Shown here: positions 34,601 to 45,201 of the stretch, piece by piece | Numbering within the stretch: the first letter of the stretch is position 1 | How the letters are laid out: each line of letters starts with the position of its first letter | Source of the DNA: Datisca glomerata | Taxonomy: Eukaryota > Streptophyta > Magnoliopsida > Cucurbitales > Datiscaceae | NCBI GenBank assembly: GCA_003255025.1 | Contig: QANY01002375.1 | Coordinates: 1,364,001 to 1,428,000, forward strand | DNA: 64,000 nucleotides | Direction of reading: 5' to 3' | The notes under the pieces: generated by a model | The model's input: only the letters and a program-made list of their open reading frames with translations | Database searches by the model: none | Told to the model about the DNA's origin: nothing | Position numbers and translations under genes: made by a program

Positions 34601-35157
34601 TCGCCATCGCTAATATCATTGTCAAGGTCCCGGCGCTTCCTTCTATCTCTTTCTCTTTCCTTCTCCTTCTCTCTATCGTGATCCCTCTTCTCTCTTTCTC
34701 CCTCCCTCTCCCTCTCTCTATCTTCTCTCATGCGTTCCCTCTTCTCTCTTTCCCTCTCCCTTTCTTTCTCCCTTACTTTCTCCCCGTCCTTCTTCTCTTT
34801 TTCTTTTTCCTTATCCTTCTCCCTCTCTCGATCCTCCCTGTCCCTTTCCCTATCCCTCTTCTTGTTCCTGGGTTTTTCTTTCTCATCATCACGGCTCCGA
34901 ATCCTATCCTTGTCCTTTTCTCTATGTTTTTCCCTATTCTTACTCTCGTATTGCTGCTCATCGGAATCAGTACTCTTCTCTCTCTCAGAGCGTCGACTCT
35001 CGCGGTCTTTCTTCTCCCTGTCCCTGTGTCTATCATTATTCCTCTCCTTCTCTCTGTCCCTATCGCGAGCTCCATCACGGTCCCGGTGACTTTTCTTCGA
35101 ATCATCATCCTTCCTCACCGAATCCTCTCTCCTAGATCTACTTTTGCTCTCATCCAT
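31687..35157 (-). CDS. RH42: DEAD-box ATP-dependent RNA helicase 42 (PRP5/DDX46 type)
   Basis: One uninterrupted frame of 1156 residues, close to the usual length of plant RH42. Residues 1 to about 235 are an Arg/Glu/Asp/Lys-rich tail of RD/RE type, as in splicing-associated helicases, followed by acidic stretches to about 480. The helicase core then shows the Q motif (PMPIQAQ, Gln 542), motif I AKTGSGKT (559-566), Ia PTREL (596-600), Ib TPGRMID, motif II DEAD (672-675), III SAT (703-705) and VI HRVGRTGR (848-855), all intact. A glutamine/alanine-rich segment (about 966-990) and a conserved C-terminal domain (LEINDFPQNARWKVT) follow. PRP5-type helicases act in branch-site/U2 snRNP remodelling during early spliceosome assembly. 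In Arabidopsis, RCF1/RH42 is linked to splicing under cold. The start has a strong context (GCCATGG). The core has no introns. Confidence 0.95.
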   Translation of the reverse strand: MDESKSRSRREDSVRKDDDSKKSHRDRDGARDRDREKERNNDRHRDREKKDRESRRSEREKSTDSDEQQYESKNREKHREKDKDRIRSRDDEKEKPRNKKRDRERDREDREREKDKEKEKEKKDGEKVREKEREREREKRERMREDREREREGEREKRDHDREKEKERERDRRKRRDLDNDISDGDAKDRDRKRRRREDDDYKERENEKSSIRSSRHRDNSVEGPKKRVDEEESVKNDKKPTQTREEELEDEQRKLDEEMEKRRRRVQEWQKSKRLKEGADGEKQEEENADERKLGKTWTLEGESDDEEDNSKLHETDMDVDTNDKPTEKEGGGFMRIDSDNGADALASQDATDGAARDDEIDPLDAFMNSMVLPEVEKLNNVEASSNVDDKTADLKNKEKHDDKSNVKQTRRSSNKSIGRMIPGEDSDPDYGELENDEDTLEDEDDDEFIKRVKKTKAEKLSIVDHSKIDYISFRKNFYIEAKEISRMTSDEVVAYRKQLELKIHGKDVPKPIKTWHQTGLTNKILETIKKLNYEKPMPIQAQALPVIMSGRDCIGVAKTGSGKTLAFVLPMLRHIKDQPAVVAGDGPIGLIMAPTRELVQQIHSDIKKFSKVLGLRCVPVYGGSGVAQQISELKRGAEIVVCTPGRMIDILCTSAGKITNLRRVTYLVMDEADRMFDMGFEPQITRIVQNIRPDRQTVLFSATFPRQVEILARKVLNRPVELQVGGRSVVNKDIMQLVEVRPENERFLRLLELLGEWYEKGKILIFVHSQEKCDALFRDLIKHGYPCLSLHGAKDQTDRESTISDFKSNVCNLLIATSIAARGLDVKELELVINFDVPNHYEDYVHRVGRTGRAGRKGSAITFISEEDARYGPDLVKALELSEQVVPDDLRALADSFMAKVNQGLEQAHGTGYGGSGFKFNEEEDEVRRAAKKAQAKEYGFEEDKSDSEDEDEGVRKAGGDMSQQAALAQIAAIAAASKASAASAAVSATQLLPNGGLPVSLPGVLGLTMPGTAAVVPGSVVTNDVAATRAALAAAMNLQHNLAKIQASAMPEHYEAELEINDFPQNARWKVTHKETLGPISDWTGAAITTRGQYFPPGKLAGPGDRKLYLFIEGPTEQSVKRAKAELKRVLEDITNQTSSLPGGSQPGRYSVV

Positions 35158-35745
35158 GGCTTACAGTCCTACCAATATGAGACTGAAGAAGAAGTGCCCC
35201 AAAACCCTAATAACAATAAATATGAGAAAGTTACTTTAATTAATAGACATAACAACCGAAGAAAATCGTGTGCCTCGACATACTAACAAGTAGAACTCTA
35301 GATTCAATTAGGAGCTGTTTGAGAATATATTATGAACCTGGAAATCGCAAAAAAGGAGGAGTTGGGAAGTATGGTTTTTTTTGCTAAATTATAATCTTTG
35401 ATTAATCACTTTATATATTTTTATCCATATTTTTGTTTATTCTAATCTTGATCAATTTCCCTACACTTTTCTTTTTTTAATCATTGATTTTCTTATACAC
35501 TAACTCACACCGTCTTTCTTCATCTTTTATATTTATCTCTCTCTTTCTTAGAAACTCATTTTCTTCAAAAATAAACAAAACAAAATGAGTTTTATTAATT
35601 TTAATAATTTTTGTAGATTTTGTTAACATTTATTAATTTTTGTAAGTTTTGTTTATTTTGGTTTTGTTAATTTTTGTGGATTTGATAATTTTGAGAGAGA
35701 AAGACAGAACGTAGAGCGTAGAGAGAGAACATTAAGAAAGACGTT
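35158..35745 (-). promoter_or_regulatory. Upstream flank of RH42
   Basis: The first 150 bases are probably the 5' leader (CCAAAACCCTAATAACA on the + strand contains a telo-box-like AACCCTAA). Beyond that the DNA is T-rich and featureless. Confidence 0.35.
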
Positions 35746-36456
35746 CGTGTACCCGTCGTGTACGCTACACAATATCTACACGACTATCGTGTAGTCATTG
35801 TATATAATACATTATGACTACATAATGATCGTGTAGTCAACGTGTACCCATAACCCAACATCTACTTATTTTTTCTTCACTCTTTTCCTCCATACTTTTC
35901 TTACACAAGATCAAATTAAATGACAATTCATTCATTTTCAACAATCAATTTTCATATTTATTTATATTTAAATAAATATATATAATTAAAAATATTACAT
36001 GTAGTGTGCACGATGAGTACACGACGATCGTGTAGCCATTTAACGTTAAAAAAATATCTTTCTAAATTATAATCAATAAGGTATTTTTAGTATTGGGGTG
36101 TTACAAAAATGATGAGTTTGACTACACGATCGTTGTGTAGTTATTGTGTACACCACACATGTAATATATTTAATTTTATATATTTATTTAAATATAAATA
36201 AATATGGAGTTTGAGTGTTGAATGAATTGACATTTAATTTGATATTGTGTAAGAAACGTATTGGAAGAAAAAATGAAGTAAATGTAAGTGGATAGTGGGT
36301 CATGGGTACACGATGGCTGCATGATCGTCGTGTAGTCATCATATACATTACACATGTAATATATTTAATTTTATATATTTATTTAAATCTAAATAAATAT
36401 GGAGGTTGAGTATTTAAGAAGAATGAATTGACATTTGATTTGATGTTGTGAAAGAT
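35746..36456. mobile_element. Fold-back element with palindromic CGATCGTGTAG units
   Basis: A left arm (about 35757-36037) is the inverted copy of the right arm (36120-36312), and a further partial direct copy of the right arm follows to 36456. Each unit has ACACGAYCGTCGTGTAG-like palindromes, ACATGTAATATATTTAAT and TTATTTAAAT..AAATAAATAT. The 82-bp spacer holds GGGGTGTTACA (36096-36106), read on the - strand as an LTR start TGTAACACCCC. Non-coding; the ends are not sharply defined. Confidence 0.6.
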
Positions 36457-36639
36457 ATAGCTTTATTTAAAACATAACTTTATCAATTCCTTTATTTAAA
36501 TTTATAAGTATTGAATTCAAAGTACTTAAATAATAATAAAAAATTTACAACGGAAACTTAGTCAAATAACAACCAATAATTTTAAGCTAAATCGTCAAAA
36601 TAATAATAATTAATCATAAAGCGATTGTCTGAAATCTTT

Positions 36640-38843
36640 ATTCAAACTATTCTACTGAGTCCAATTCGCCCGCAAGGTATCGCCTCGCAATTACTCCTCA
36701 CCTGAAAATATTTATAAATCACGGAATGAGCTAAAGCCCGGTAAGTAAAATCTTACACACACTCAGCAAACACATGCGCATTCAATTTCATTTTAAAAAT
36801 ATTTGTATTTGACATACACTTTATAATCATTTTATCACTTTCTTTCCTTTGCTTTCATTAATTACGTTTCATTACATTCTTTCCATGCAAACTTGTCAGG
36901 TTCCTTTCTTTACTATTTTCATTGCATTTATTTCTTTCTTTTATTTGCGAGTTCACTTGTGTAATTATTACGGAACATGTTCGACTATCGGGCCCTGGTA
37001 GTATCATTCATTCACATTATATCGTTGGACAAACCAAACGATCATCCATTCACATTATATCGTTAGACAAGCCAAACGATTATCCATTCACATTAACCAT
37101 TAACCATTGTCGGGTCTGCCAGTCCCCCACGTCCCATTTCCCACTCACGTCTATCATGGCATAAACACACACCAGGTGTTTAAACTTTTAATTAAATTGA
37201 TTATATTCATACTACAAACCCTCATGTATATGTATGAACGTATTTACAATCATTAGCATTACAATACAATTACATCACATATAACATACATACCAATATA
37301 ATTAAACATAATATCAAATGACATCACAATGATAAATCAATACAACATCGAAGTTTACAAACATTAAAGTATGCGTAAAATTCTACTTACCTGACGTCCT
37401 TAGTAAAACCAAATGTCTAGAAAATGTTTCGAGAGGTCAACACTCAAAGTGTCAAAACTATTAAATTTACGCATTAAAATGTTTTATCAATTTCACATAG
37501 TCATTGAAAACATAAAAAAAATCAATTGTTTATGACATAGATGGTAGAGTGGAAAACGAAGTCACTGCTCAAGAATAAAACCCAAATATATATACTTTAT
37601 AAGCACGGTACAAATCCAAACTCCAATAGTTTTATAAATTCATGATACTTCTTTTTTACTTATTCTAGTTATAAAATATAGAACACAGCTTATACTAGGG
37701 CTTTCTAAAAATTATAAAATTCACATAGTATGATCTTGAAAACGCTAGGGTTTCACAAATTAAATTTCATAAAATTTCGAGGTTGTTTAGGTGTCAAAAC
37801 ATAGAAACAAATTCGTTAGAGAAAACTGTTTTCCTCTGAATAAAATAGAAACTTTAAAAAAATCATAGAAACTCGTATACTTTGGGCTATGACCTAAAAT
37901 TATACAGGATATATTTCAACATGTTGAAAAGCTACCATCAAAATTTGAGACTCAAATTCCATCGTTTGGTATGCAGAAAATGAAGTCGTTGTTTCATAGT
38001 GTCCAGAAAAATCCGAAATGCAGTTTTCATTAAAAATCATATTTTTTTTATTGAAAACGTTTCTCCCTTATTGAAATTGATTTAAGAGACTTATATGAAT
38101 CATAAAGAGTGTTAAAACTCATTATTATTCAGATCTAAATTAAAACATGTGAATCTAAACTTAAACATTTAAAAGCGTTGAATACATTAAAATAAAAAAA
38201 AAGTTATGAATCACAAACATTTGTCCTTGCTTATAAGATAAAATTCTACCAAAAAATCTTTTCACGTCCTCACAACAAGGTAAACACCAAGAGTTAGAAA
38301 TAGACCTTGAATTTCTACAATTCAATTTTGCTTTGAGAAAGAGAGATTCGTTGTGGGAGGGCTGTGTGAGAGAGAGGGTTGGAGATTGAGAGGGCTGCGT
38401 GAGAGAAGGTTGGAGATTGAGAGGGCTGCATGAGAAAGGGTTGAAGATTGAGAGATATAGAGAGTATATAATAACTAAGTTAGGGCTACACTAAGGTGTA
38501 TGAGCATATATGTATGAGTGAACAAGGGAAAGAGGGGGAGTTCGTTCAAGAAGAAAAAGAGTAATAATAAATAGTGCTAGGGTTTTTTTTCTTGAGGTGT
38601 GAGTGAGCTTAGAAAAATACAAATAAATCTAATCTTAATAAGTCAACAATTTTGATAACTAATATCAATTATATTAAAATTATACTAGGCACATAATGAG
38701 TCGTTAGATCACCTCAAATCGTTTCTCTGCAAGACATTTAATTAATTCAATCCAAACGTTAAGTCAAATAATCATAGGATAATTAAGAGTAAAAATAAAT
38801 AATTAAACACATAATTTAGTGTAAAATTAGTTGTGGTGTTACA
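36640..38843 (-). repeat. LTR-like block of a Ty3/gypsy (Tekay-like) element, probably solo
   Basis: Its right end read on the - strand is TGTAACACCACAACTA, a typical start for this LTR class. Near the other end are AATGAGCTAAAGCCCGGTAA and ACTTACCTGACGTCC words common in such LTRs. No coding DNA is present. It contains two small tandem arrays (38 bp x 2.3 at 37009-37100; about 35 bp x 3 at 38375-38455). The left border could not be fixed. Confidence 0.42.
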
Positions 38844-38850
38844 GTTTTCA

Positions 38851-38875
38851 TCGTTCCCACAGACGACGCCAATTG
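38851..38875 (-). other. Possible primer binding site of an older LTR element
   Basis: Read on the - strand: TTGGCGTCGTCTGTGGGAAC, very close to the TTGGCGCCGTCTGTGGGAA primer-site region of many plant LTR elements. It would be followed directly by the LTR-like block starting at 38843, suggesting an older element cut by a newer one. Confidence 0.5.
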
Positions 38876-39839
38876 TTTCGGTCGAAAACCTCAACAACAT
38901 TTTTCGTATGGTCTCCCCTCCGGATTGAGCTCATCGTATCATCAATGTCTGCAAAATCTCCTCACCACATAGGGGCCCTCTCAAGCGGGAACTTGCACAA
39001 CACAGACGAATAACTCTAAGGTAAAAAAACTAGAGGGTGATTTCTTTATCGAAGAGCCTTCGATGCCTAAGTAAACATCCAGTCGATATTTTGGCATAAT
39101 TTCATTATGGGAGAGTAGGCATACTTCTTCCGTTTGTTGGTAAATGATTAATACCTGGGTCTTCGGCGGGAGGAAACGTGTTGAAAAAATCTCTCGGAGG
39201 TGTGTTGGGGAAGCCTCATAAGACACGATGCCAGTCTTCGATTGGATAGAATGGAGGTGACCTTGAACATGAAGTGTTTTGCATTAAATGTTGACATGCC
39301 TTCAAAATGACCAGACCCCCGGGGGCCATCCTGACACCCTATCATGATGAGTGGATTTCTTAGGTGCTCGTGCATGTGAGGAGTTGCCGCTTGGGATGTT
39401 ACTTTCGACGGGCAATAAGGCCTTATGCTCAGTACTGTCCGAGCTCTTCTCATGAACTTTAGTCTCTTTTATATGTGCTTGGATCTGTGCAACCTGAGAT
39501 TCCATGAGACTGACTAGTCGAGATCGGTTCTTCTCCTTAGAAACTTTCTTTCATCATAAGCTTCTCGATGTGGTGTGTCACGTGTCGTCGCACTATTAGA
39601 GCTCGAGAAAACACCCATTCATATTAGGAATGTGAATGACATGTATACGATTTTACATATCTTTATATCATAACTATTTTTCAGTCAATAACAATGAACT
39701 ATTCTTAAGATTTTCTGTTTTGTTTATTTTTTTAGTGTTATAATAAATGTAATAATTTTCAATGTTTATTATCTATAATAAAATAGTTTGTCATACTTAA
39801 TTTTCTCTTCTCAAATTTTTTTTTCTTTTCATCTTATCT
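38876..39839. other. Remnant of an LTR element, no intact gene
   Basis: Less AT-rich than its surroundings to about 39610. Overlapping - strand ORFs (39302-39505, 39148-39453, 38981-39226) have unclear identity. By position next to the primer-site-like word, the stretch is expected to be LTR. The remaining bases to 39839 are AT-rich. Confidence 0.35.
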
Positions 39840-41156
39840 CACTACCAAAAATTGGCTTTTTCCGATGGTTATTTTCAAGCGAAAAAAACCGTCGGGCAAA
39901 GATTTTATTTTTTGAACTTTTCCCAGCGATTCTATAACCGCTGGGAATGTAGCGGCGGTTTACAACTTTTAGTGGTGACAAAGTCAACTTTCAACACAGA
40001 AGGCAAAACGGCCTCACTTTCGGGTTAAGGGTTATATCAACCCTAACCCATGCAAGGTCTGCCATTAAAGCAGACTCGCACCCCTCACACTCTCAAACTC
40101 TCCTCTCCCTCACCTCATTCTCTCTCTCACTACCTTCATGTCTCTCTGCCAGTGTCCTCCCCCTCTCTCTGCCGGTCCTCTCATCTCCGGTAGCTCTCTC
40201 TATTCGGGGATTTCTCTCTCTTTTTGCTTTCCATTAAAACCTTAGAGGTAAATTATTTTTTTAATTTTTCAATTATTGTGAGTTTGATTTTGATTTTATG
40301 TAGATTATTAATGTTCTATTCTAGGGTTGCATTCATTATTGTGAACTATATATTATATATAATCATTGGCTGAATGTGATTTTTTTGTTTAAAGATTATA
40401 GATTTCCTTTTTTTTTTACCTTTTAGATTATATGTTGTTTTTCTATTATTTTGTTGATTTAGATCTGATTGGTGGTACTACTTGATTTTAGAAGAAAAAT
40501 AATAGTGGATGATGATGAAATTTTTATAGATTTACTAATTTTAGAACTTTTATTTCTTTCTTTAGGGGAATTTTTAGTGAGTTTAGGATTTGGGTGAATT
40601 TTTTTCTATTCGCTTTAAAAGCTCAGTTTTTTGTTTATCTAATTTGTAATGGTATATTAGATATAACATTTGTACTACTCAATTAACTTCATTACCTTTT
40701 TTTATTTTAATTGTCATCATTGTAATGAAATATTGATGAAAAATAGATGTTTTATTAATTGAGAATCTTGTTAGTGTTGTTGTGAATGTTCTGGATGTGT
40801 AAGATTACCGAAAATTGTATATGCATGTAAATTTCTTGCGTACGCATAAAAATAGGTGCAATGTACTGAAAATTACTCTATACTGACGGTTTAGAACCGC
40901 CGGTAAAGATGAAGCTTCATTTTCCCGGCGGTTAGGGACTGCCGTAAAGAGTAATGTTAGTCTTTCCCGGCGGTTTCCAAACTGTGGGGAAAGATGAATA
41001 TTAATGTTTTTCGGCGATAAAAATGGATAGTAAAGTTTTTCTTTTCATTATTGCGGTCGATTTTTAATTTTCGGCGATTTTAACCGTCGATATAAGGTGA
41101 AAAACTGCTAGCGTAAGGTGAAAAAATCATCGGAAAAACCTTAATTTCATGTAGTG
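39840..41156. mobile_element. Non-autonomous CACTA (En/Spm) transposon
   Basis: It starts CACTACCAAAAATTGGC and ends GTAGTG (reverse complement CACTACATGAAATTAAGG), with an inner inverted match around TTTTTCCGATG. It is flanked by the perfect 3-bp duplication TCT (39837-39839 and 41157-41159). Subterminal repeats of the type CCCGGCGGTTT..GGTAAAGATG occur at both ends, the expected transposase binding pattern. It is 1317 bp long with no transposase. The interior has a CT-rich stretch at 40080-40250 that resembles a gene's 5' leader. Confidence 0.88.
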
Positions 41157-41159
41157 TCT

Positions 41160-41436
41160 TATGATATAAATTTGTTAGGATCATGCATTTTGTAATTCAA
41201 AATTCTTGAAGATAATTTATCATCTTGAGATGATGCACAGCTTATTCAAGTTTCATTTTATTTACAATAGTTTAATTGTAACTATGAGAAAATTACCATT
41301 ATTATTTTCTTTTATTTTAGATTTACAATATTCTGACAGCTAATGTCTTTATTTCGATGTTAATAATAATTTTAAAATTTATTGTATATTTTAAATTTTT
41401 TCAACACGCACGAAGCACGTGTTTTCAACCAGTATC
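41160..41436 (+). mobile_element. Helitron-like 3' end, + orientation
   Basis: AACACGCACGAAGCACGTGT can fold as AACACG/CGTGTT and is followed by TTCAACCAGT, resembling the Helitron 3' hairpin plus CTAGT end in decayed form. The segment 41175-41435 is the inverted relative of 55021-55255. The 5' end would lie left of the CACTA insertion and was not found. Confidence 0.5.
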
Positions 41437-41964
41437 TTTAAAATGAGCTTAGTAAAGGAGAAACTCTTGATAGACAATATTATCCTTGATTGTTTTTATA
41501 TTTCCAACTTGGATTTAGATTAATAAATATTGATTTCTTTTACGTACATATTCAATGAAGCTTGTAAATTGCTAAATATTTATTTTTATAATCCAATTTA
41601 GTTATCAATGTTATCTCGCTTTTAGGTTTCCTCATATTCAACTTCTACTTCAATATATACAATTTTGTCTAACCTAAAGAAAAGTTCATAAAATTCTAAT
41701 AATGTGTATTGTATGGCATTTGGAATAGAAAATGTTCTCAATATGAATTTACAAATTTTTGGTTAATATCTTAATTAATATTGATAGATTAAATCTTTTT
41801 TTCATGGTTTCAATGTTATTATCGAAGCATTGCTAAAATTAAATGATGCATGCATTATGAAAATCATGATCATAATTCAAAGCAAATCAATAAATGGAAG
41901 TCTTCAAATTAGTTCAACGAACCGTAATCATGGTGTGCAATTGAGGTTTTAAACAACCTTTTAC
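41437..41964. other. AT-rich DNA between repeats, no gene
   Basis: No frame, RNA or recognisable element is supported. Confidence 0.4.
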
Positions 41965-43200
41965 AATACACCTAAAAATACTTGCTAACAAGAGAGAAAT
42001 GAGAGATTTGTGTAGACGTTTGTTAATTTGTTTTTCATTATTAGCATAAATTTTCATTCTTTTTAACGTATACTTCTTGCTCTTTGTGTATATATTTTTT
42101 TCATCATGAAAATTGATGGACTCTCAACCATGCATATGAAATTAACTTTACATAGACATTTGAATGTATATCTACTGAAGTAATTAATTTATGGTCATTA
42201 ATGTTATACAATTTGTCAAATCTTATCACGTAAAAGATTTTCAAATTAAACATAAACTGTCATTATTAACTGATAAAAAACTTTTTGCATGATACATTTT
42301 TTCAATTTCATTGATAGTTTTCCTTAGTTATTATATTTGTTCTTCATACCTAATTTTAATTATAATATGTTAAAGAAAAATAAAAGTAAATATTGTTACT
42401 TTGTGCAAGAAATTTCTAGATTTATCATTAAAAATATAATATCAGAAAGTGTAAGTTGTTGCTAAAACTTATTCAAACATATATTGATGCAATTTAAGAA
42501 TGATTGGACACGTAATTATGACTTACGAGTTGTACTTTATCATATATGAATCCTTCATTTTATATGAAAAACTATATAAAAATAAGTCACATCTTTTAAC
42601 GGAGTAGAAGAAATGTCTATTCTAAAAATTATTAATAAACAATTAAAATTTTAACTTTTAACGAGCAAGATATAATTAATTTTTCTTATATTATTAAAAA
42701 CTTTAAAATTTTATTACATGTGCATGCAGCAATGCACGCGATCTTCTACTAATCACATTAATACTCCCTGTAATATTATACTTTGACATGGCATCCCTAG
42801 GGATTTTTTCTCTCAGACCCACAAAGAGGTTTTTCCATCTAATTTTCTATTGGAAACTAATGTTTGACGCATGTGTGACCTGTGCAACCATTCACAAGAA
42901 GGCATGTGGAACTAGAGATTAGAAAACACATTTTGATATGTTTTTTTAGAGAAAACACATGGTTCGGTTTGTTGGGTACGAAAGAAATGTTAAGAAAATC
43001 TACCTAAATTATTATTTGTCATGAAGGTTAATTTTTTTAGAGTTCCACTACTAGGCTGCATGGCATGATGTTACTGATTACAAAATAATATATCTATTTT
43101 ATTTCTAGCTAAAATGTAGAATATAACTTATATTTCAGTGGTGATCTATTATTGACATTCAATTTATCTGCAATGTAAACTATATCCTTACACTTTTCTT
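41965..43200. repeat. Segmental repeat, copy A
   Basis: It aligns by eye with copy B, which is split by a retrotransposon (44903-45201 plus 54059-55015). Landmarks: ACTTGCTAACAAGAGAGAAA, GATGGACTCTCAACCATGCA, CATGTGCATGCAGCAATGCA (hairpin, about 42717-42736) and TTAGAGTTCCACTACTAGGC. The hairpin followed by ATCTTCTACTAAT is Helitron-like. No coding DNA. Confidence 0.72.
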
Positions 43201-43284
43201 CCGTACTTTTACTCTAAGAAATTGTAAACCTACATTTTCATTACTTTTTTACCTTAAAAGTAAAAGCAAAGTCACTCAGTTGAA

Positions 43285-43640
43285 TCATTATCCTCTTTAT
43301 TCTTCATCTTACAGATCCCCTCCAGCAACCATTAAAAGAAAAAAAAACAGACTCATTAAAAGAAATTGAGAAAAACACTACGGAGTAATTTTATGGGTGC
43401 CCAAGACTTTTTCCACCTTTTGTTACTTTTTGAAGTTAAATGTAACAACAAATTCATTCTCTGGAAGCACCATTCTCTTTGTTCTTCATCTTGCATATCT
43501 CCTACAACAACCATTAAAAGAAGAAAAAAAAGACAGAGACCCATTAAAAGAATTTGAGAAAAACACCATGGAGAAACTTTATGGGTGTCCAAGACTTTGT
43601 TCCCTAAGTTATGGGCGTCCAATACTTTTATGCCCTTTTA
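43285..43640. repeat. Tandem duplication, period about 190 bp
   Basis: The sequence from TTCTTCATCTTACAGATCCC through ATTTTATGGGTGCCCAAGAC recurs about 190 bases later (TTCTTCATCTTGCATATCTC to CTTTATGGGTGTCCAAGACT). The ORFs there on both strands are spurious. Confidence 0.7.
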
Positions 43641-43738
43641 TGTTCTACTCTGCCTTTTCTAATTTCTCCTACTCATCCTTTAGCATTTGCTTCTCCCTCT
43701 CCATCGTGTTTTTCTCAATTCAAAACTTTTATTAGATT

Positions 43739-43832
43739 AAGGGTGTGTTTGGGAGCGCTTCGTCTAGAAACACATTAACTTTGGTAGATTAAGGGTGAGT
43801 TTGGGAGCGCTTCGTCTAGAAGAGCATTAATG
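43739..43832. repeat. Tandem duplication of a transposon-end-like word, period 52 bp
   Basis: GGTGTGTTTGGGAGCGCTTC and GGTGAGTTTGGGAGCGCTTC begin two copies. GGGTGTGTTTGG is a common start of plant MITE/hAT-like elements; the other end was not found. Confidence 0.55.
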
Positions 43833-44226
43833 TATTAAAAATGCTACTTTAAATCACAGTAGAAATTATTATTTGAAACACATTTTTGGTATGTGAAAGC
43901 GCTTCTACAAAAAAACACACACTCTAGTGTTTCCTAAAGCTTTTACATGTACATAAACATACTTTAAAATATATGTAAGTGCTTCTTAGATAAACATATA
44001 TGACATATTATGAGCTAAAATATTAGTATTTTAATGTATAAAAGTACTTATAGTCATAAACACTAACAAATACACAATAACACTATCTTGGGCATAATGG
44101 TTTACTTTAAATCTAAAATTATACTTCTCTACCATTTTTTTAATCTACTCTATAATTTACATAAGTCACTTTAATAGAAATTTATATTTTCTCATATAAT
44201 TTATATCTCATTCTTATATAACCCAT
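43833..44226. other. AT-rich DNA, no gene
   Basis: Nothing can be supported here beyond AT-rich filler. Confidence 0.4.
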
Positions 44227-44890
44227 GTGTAGATACCGTATTTTGTTCGGCCTAGTATTTTTTATATACACACTTTATTTACTAACACATATACTAGTCT
44301 AAGACTATAACAAATGTTTAAAAAGAGTATCAAATGACTAAAAAAATTAAAAAGAACCAAATGACTAAAAAATTAAAAAAAGGAGTTTAAGGATTAAAAA
44401 GTAAAAAAATCATAACTTTGCATATAAAAGAAGAGTGAGCCTTCAATTGGAAGAGAGGACTTTTAGAGAGAGAAAGATAAGAGGTTTTTTTAGAAAGAGA
44501 AAGAGGGAAAGAGAAGAGTTTCTTTTAGAGAGGAAAAGAGAAAATGTGGGAAAGAGAGTAAGTTGTCTTTAAGAGAAAAGATGAGAAATAAATATTACTC
44601 ATTACTCTTAATTTTTCTTTCATATAGACTCTTAAGTTATTTTAAATTTTATTCACTTTAATTTAAAAAAAGAAATATTGTTTATTGTTCTTCATTTTTT
44701 TTCTCATTTATACTATGTAGTGTACATTTTTCTCTTTTCGTCAGTTAAAACAAAAATATTTGTTCATTCCTCTTCATTTATTACTCTTAATCTTGAGTTT
44801 TATTTCAACACATTGGTGATTTTTTTAAAACTTAAAAAATTAAAAATGAGATATATTTGTCGTCAACTCAATTAATATGATTGACTATGA
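44227..44890 (+). repeat. LTR-like dispersed repeat, copy 2
   Basis: Relative of 5891-6540. It begins TGTAGATACCGTATTTTGTT, has a possible TATA box (GCATATAAAAGAAG, about 44420), a purine-rich leader-like tract and an end near TTTATTTCAACACATTGGTG. The start is typical for LTRs. It is followed directly by segmental repeat copy B. Confidence 0.52.
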
Positions 44891-44902
44891 AGCTTTTTTA
44901 GG

Positions 44903-45201
44903 GTGTGCAATACACCTAAAAATACTTGCTAACAAGAGAGAAATGAAAGGTTTATGTAGAAGTTTGTTAATTATTTTTATTTCATTATTAGCATAAATTT
45001 TCATTCTTTTAAGGTATACTTCTTGCTCTTTGTGTATATATTTTTTTTTCAGTATAAAAATTGATGGACTCTCAACCATGCATTTGGAATTAACTTTACA
45101 TTGACATGTGAATGTATATCTACTGAAGTAATTATTTTGTGGTCATTAATGTTATACAGTTTGTGAAATCTTATCAAGTAAAAAAAAATTCAAACTAAAC
45201 A
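44903..45201. repeat. Segmental repeat, copy B, left part
   Basis: Matches the start of copy A (41965 onward). It ends in the target duplication AAACA at 45197-45201, where the LTR element begins. Confidence 0.75.

Noticed and set aside
34678..35286. Long + strand ORF of 202 residues and several overlapping ones
   Set aside because: It is the antisense of the Arg/Glu-rich N-terminus of the RH42 helicase. The Leu/Pro/Ser-rich composition is what the complement of such codons gives.
39148..39505. - strand ORFs as a gag gene
   Set aside because: The primer-site-like word at 38851-38875 places this stretch on the LTR side, not on the gag side, and no gag motif could be recognised.
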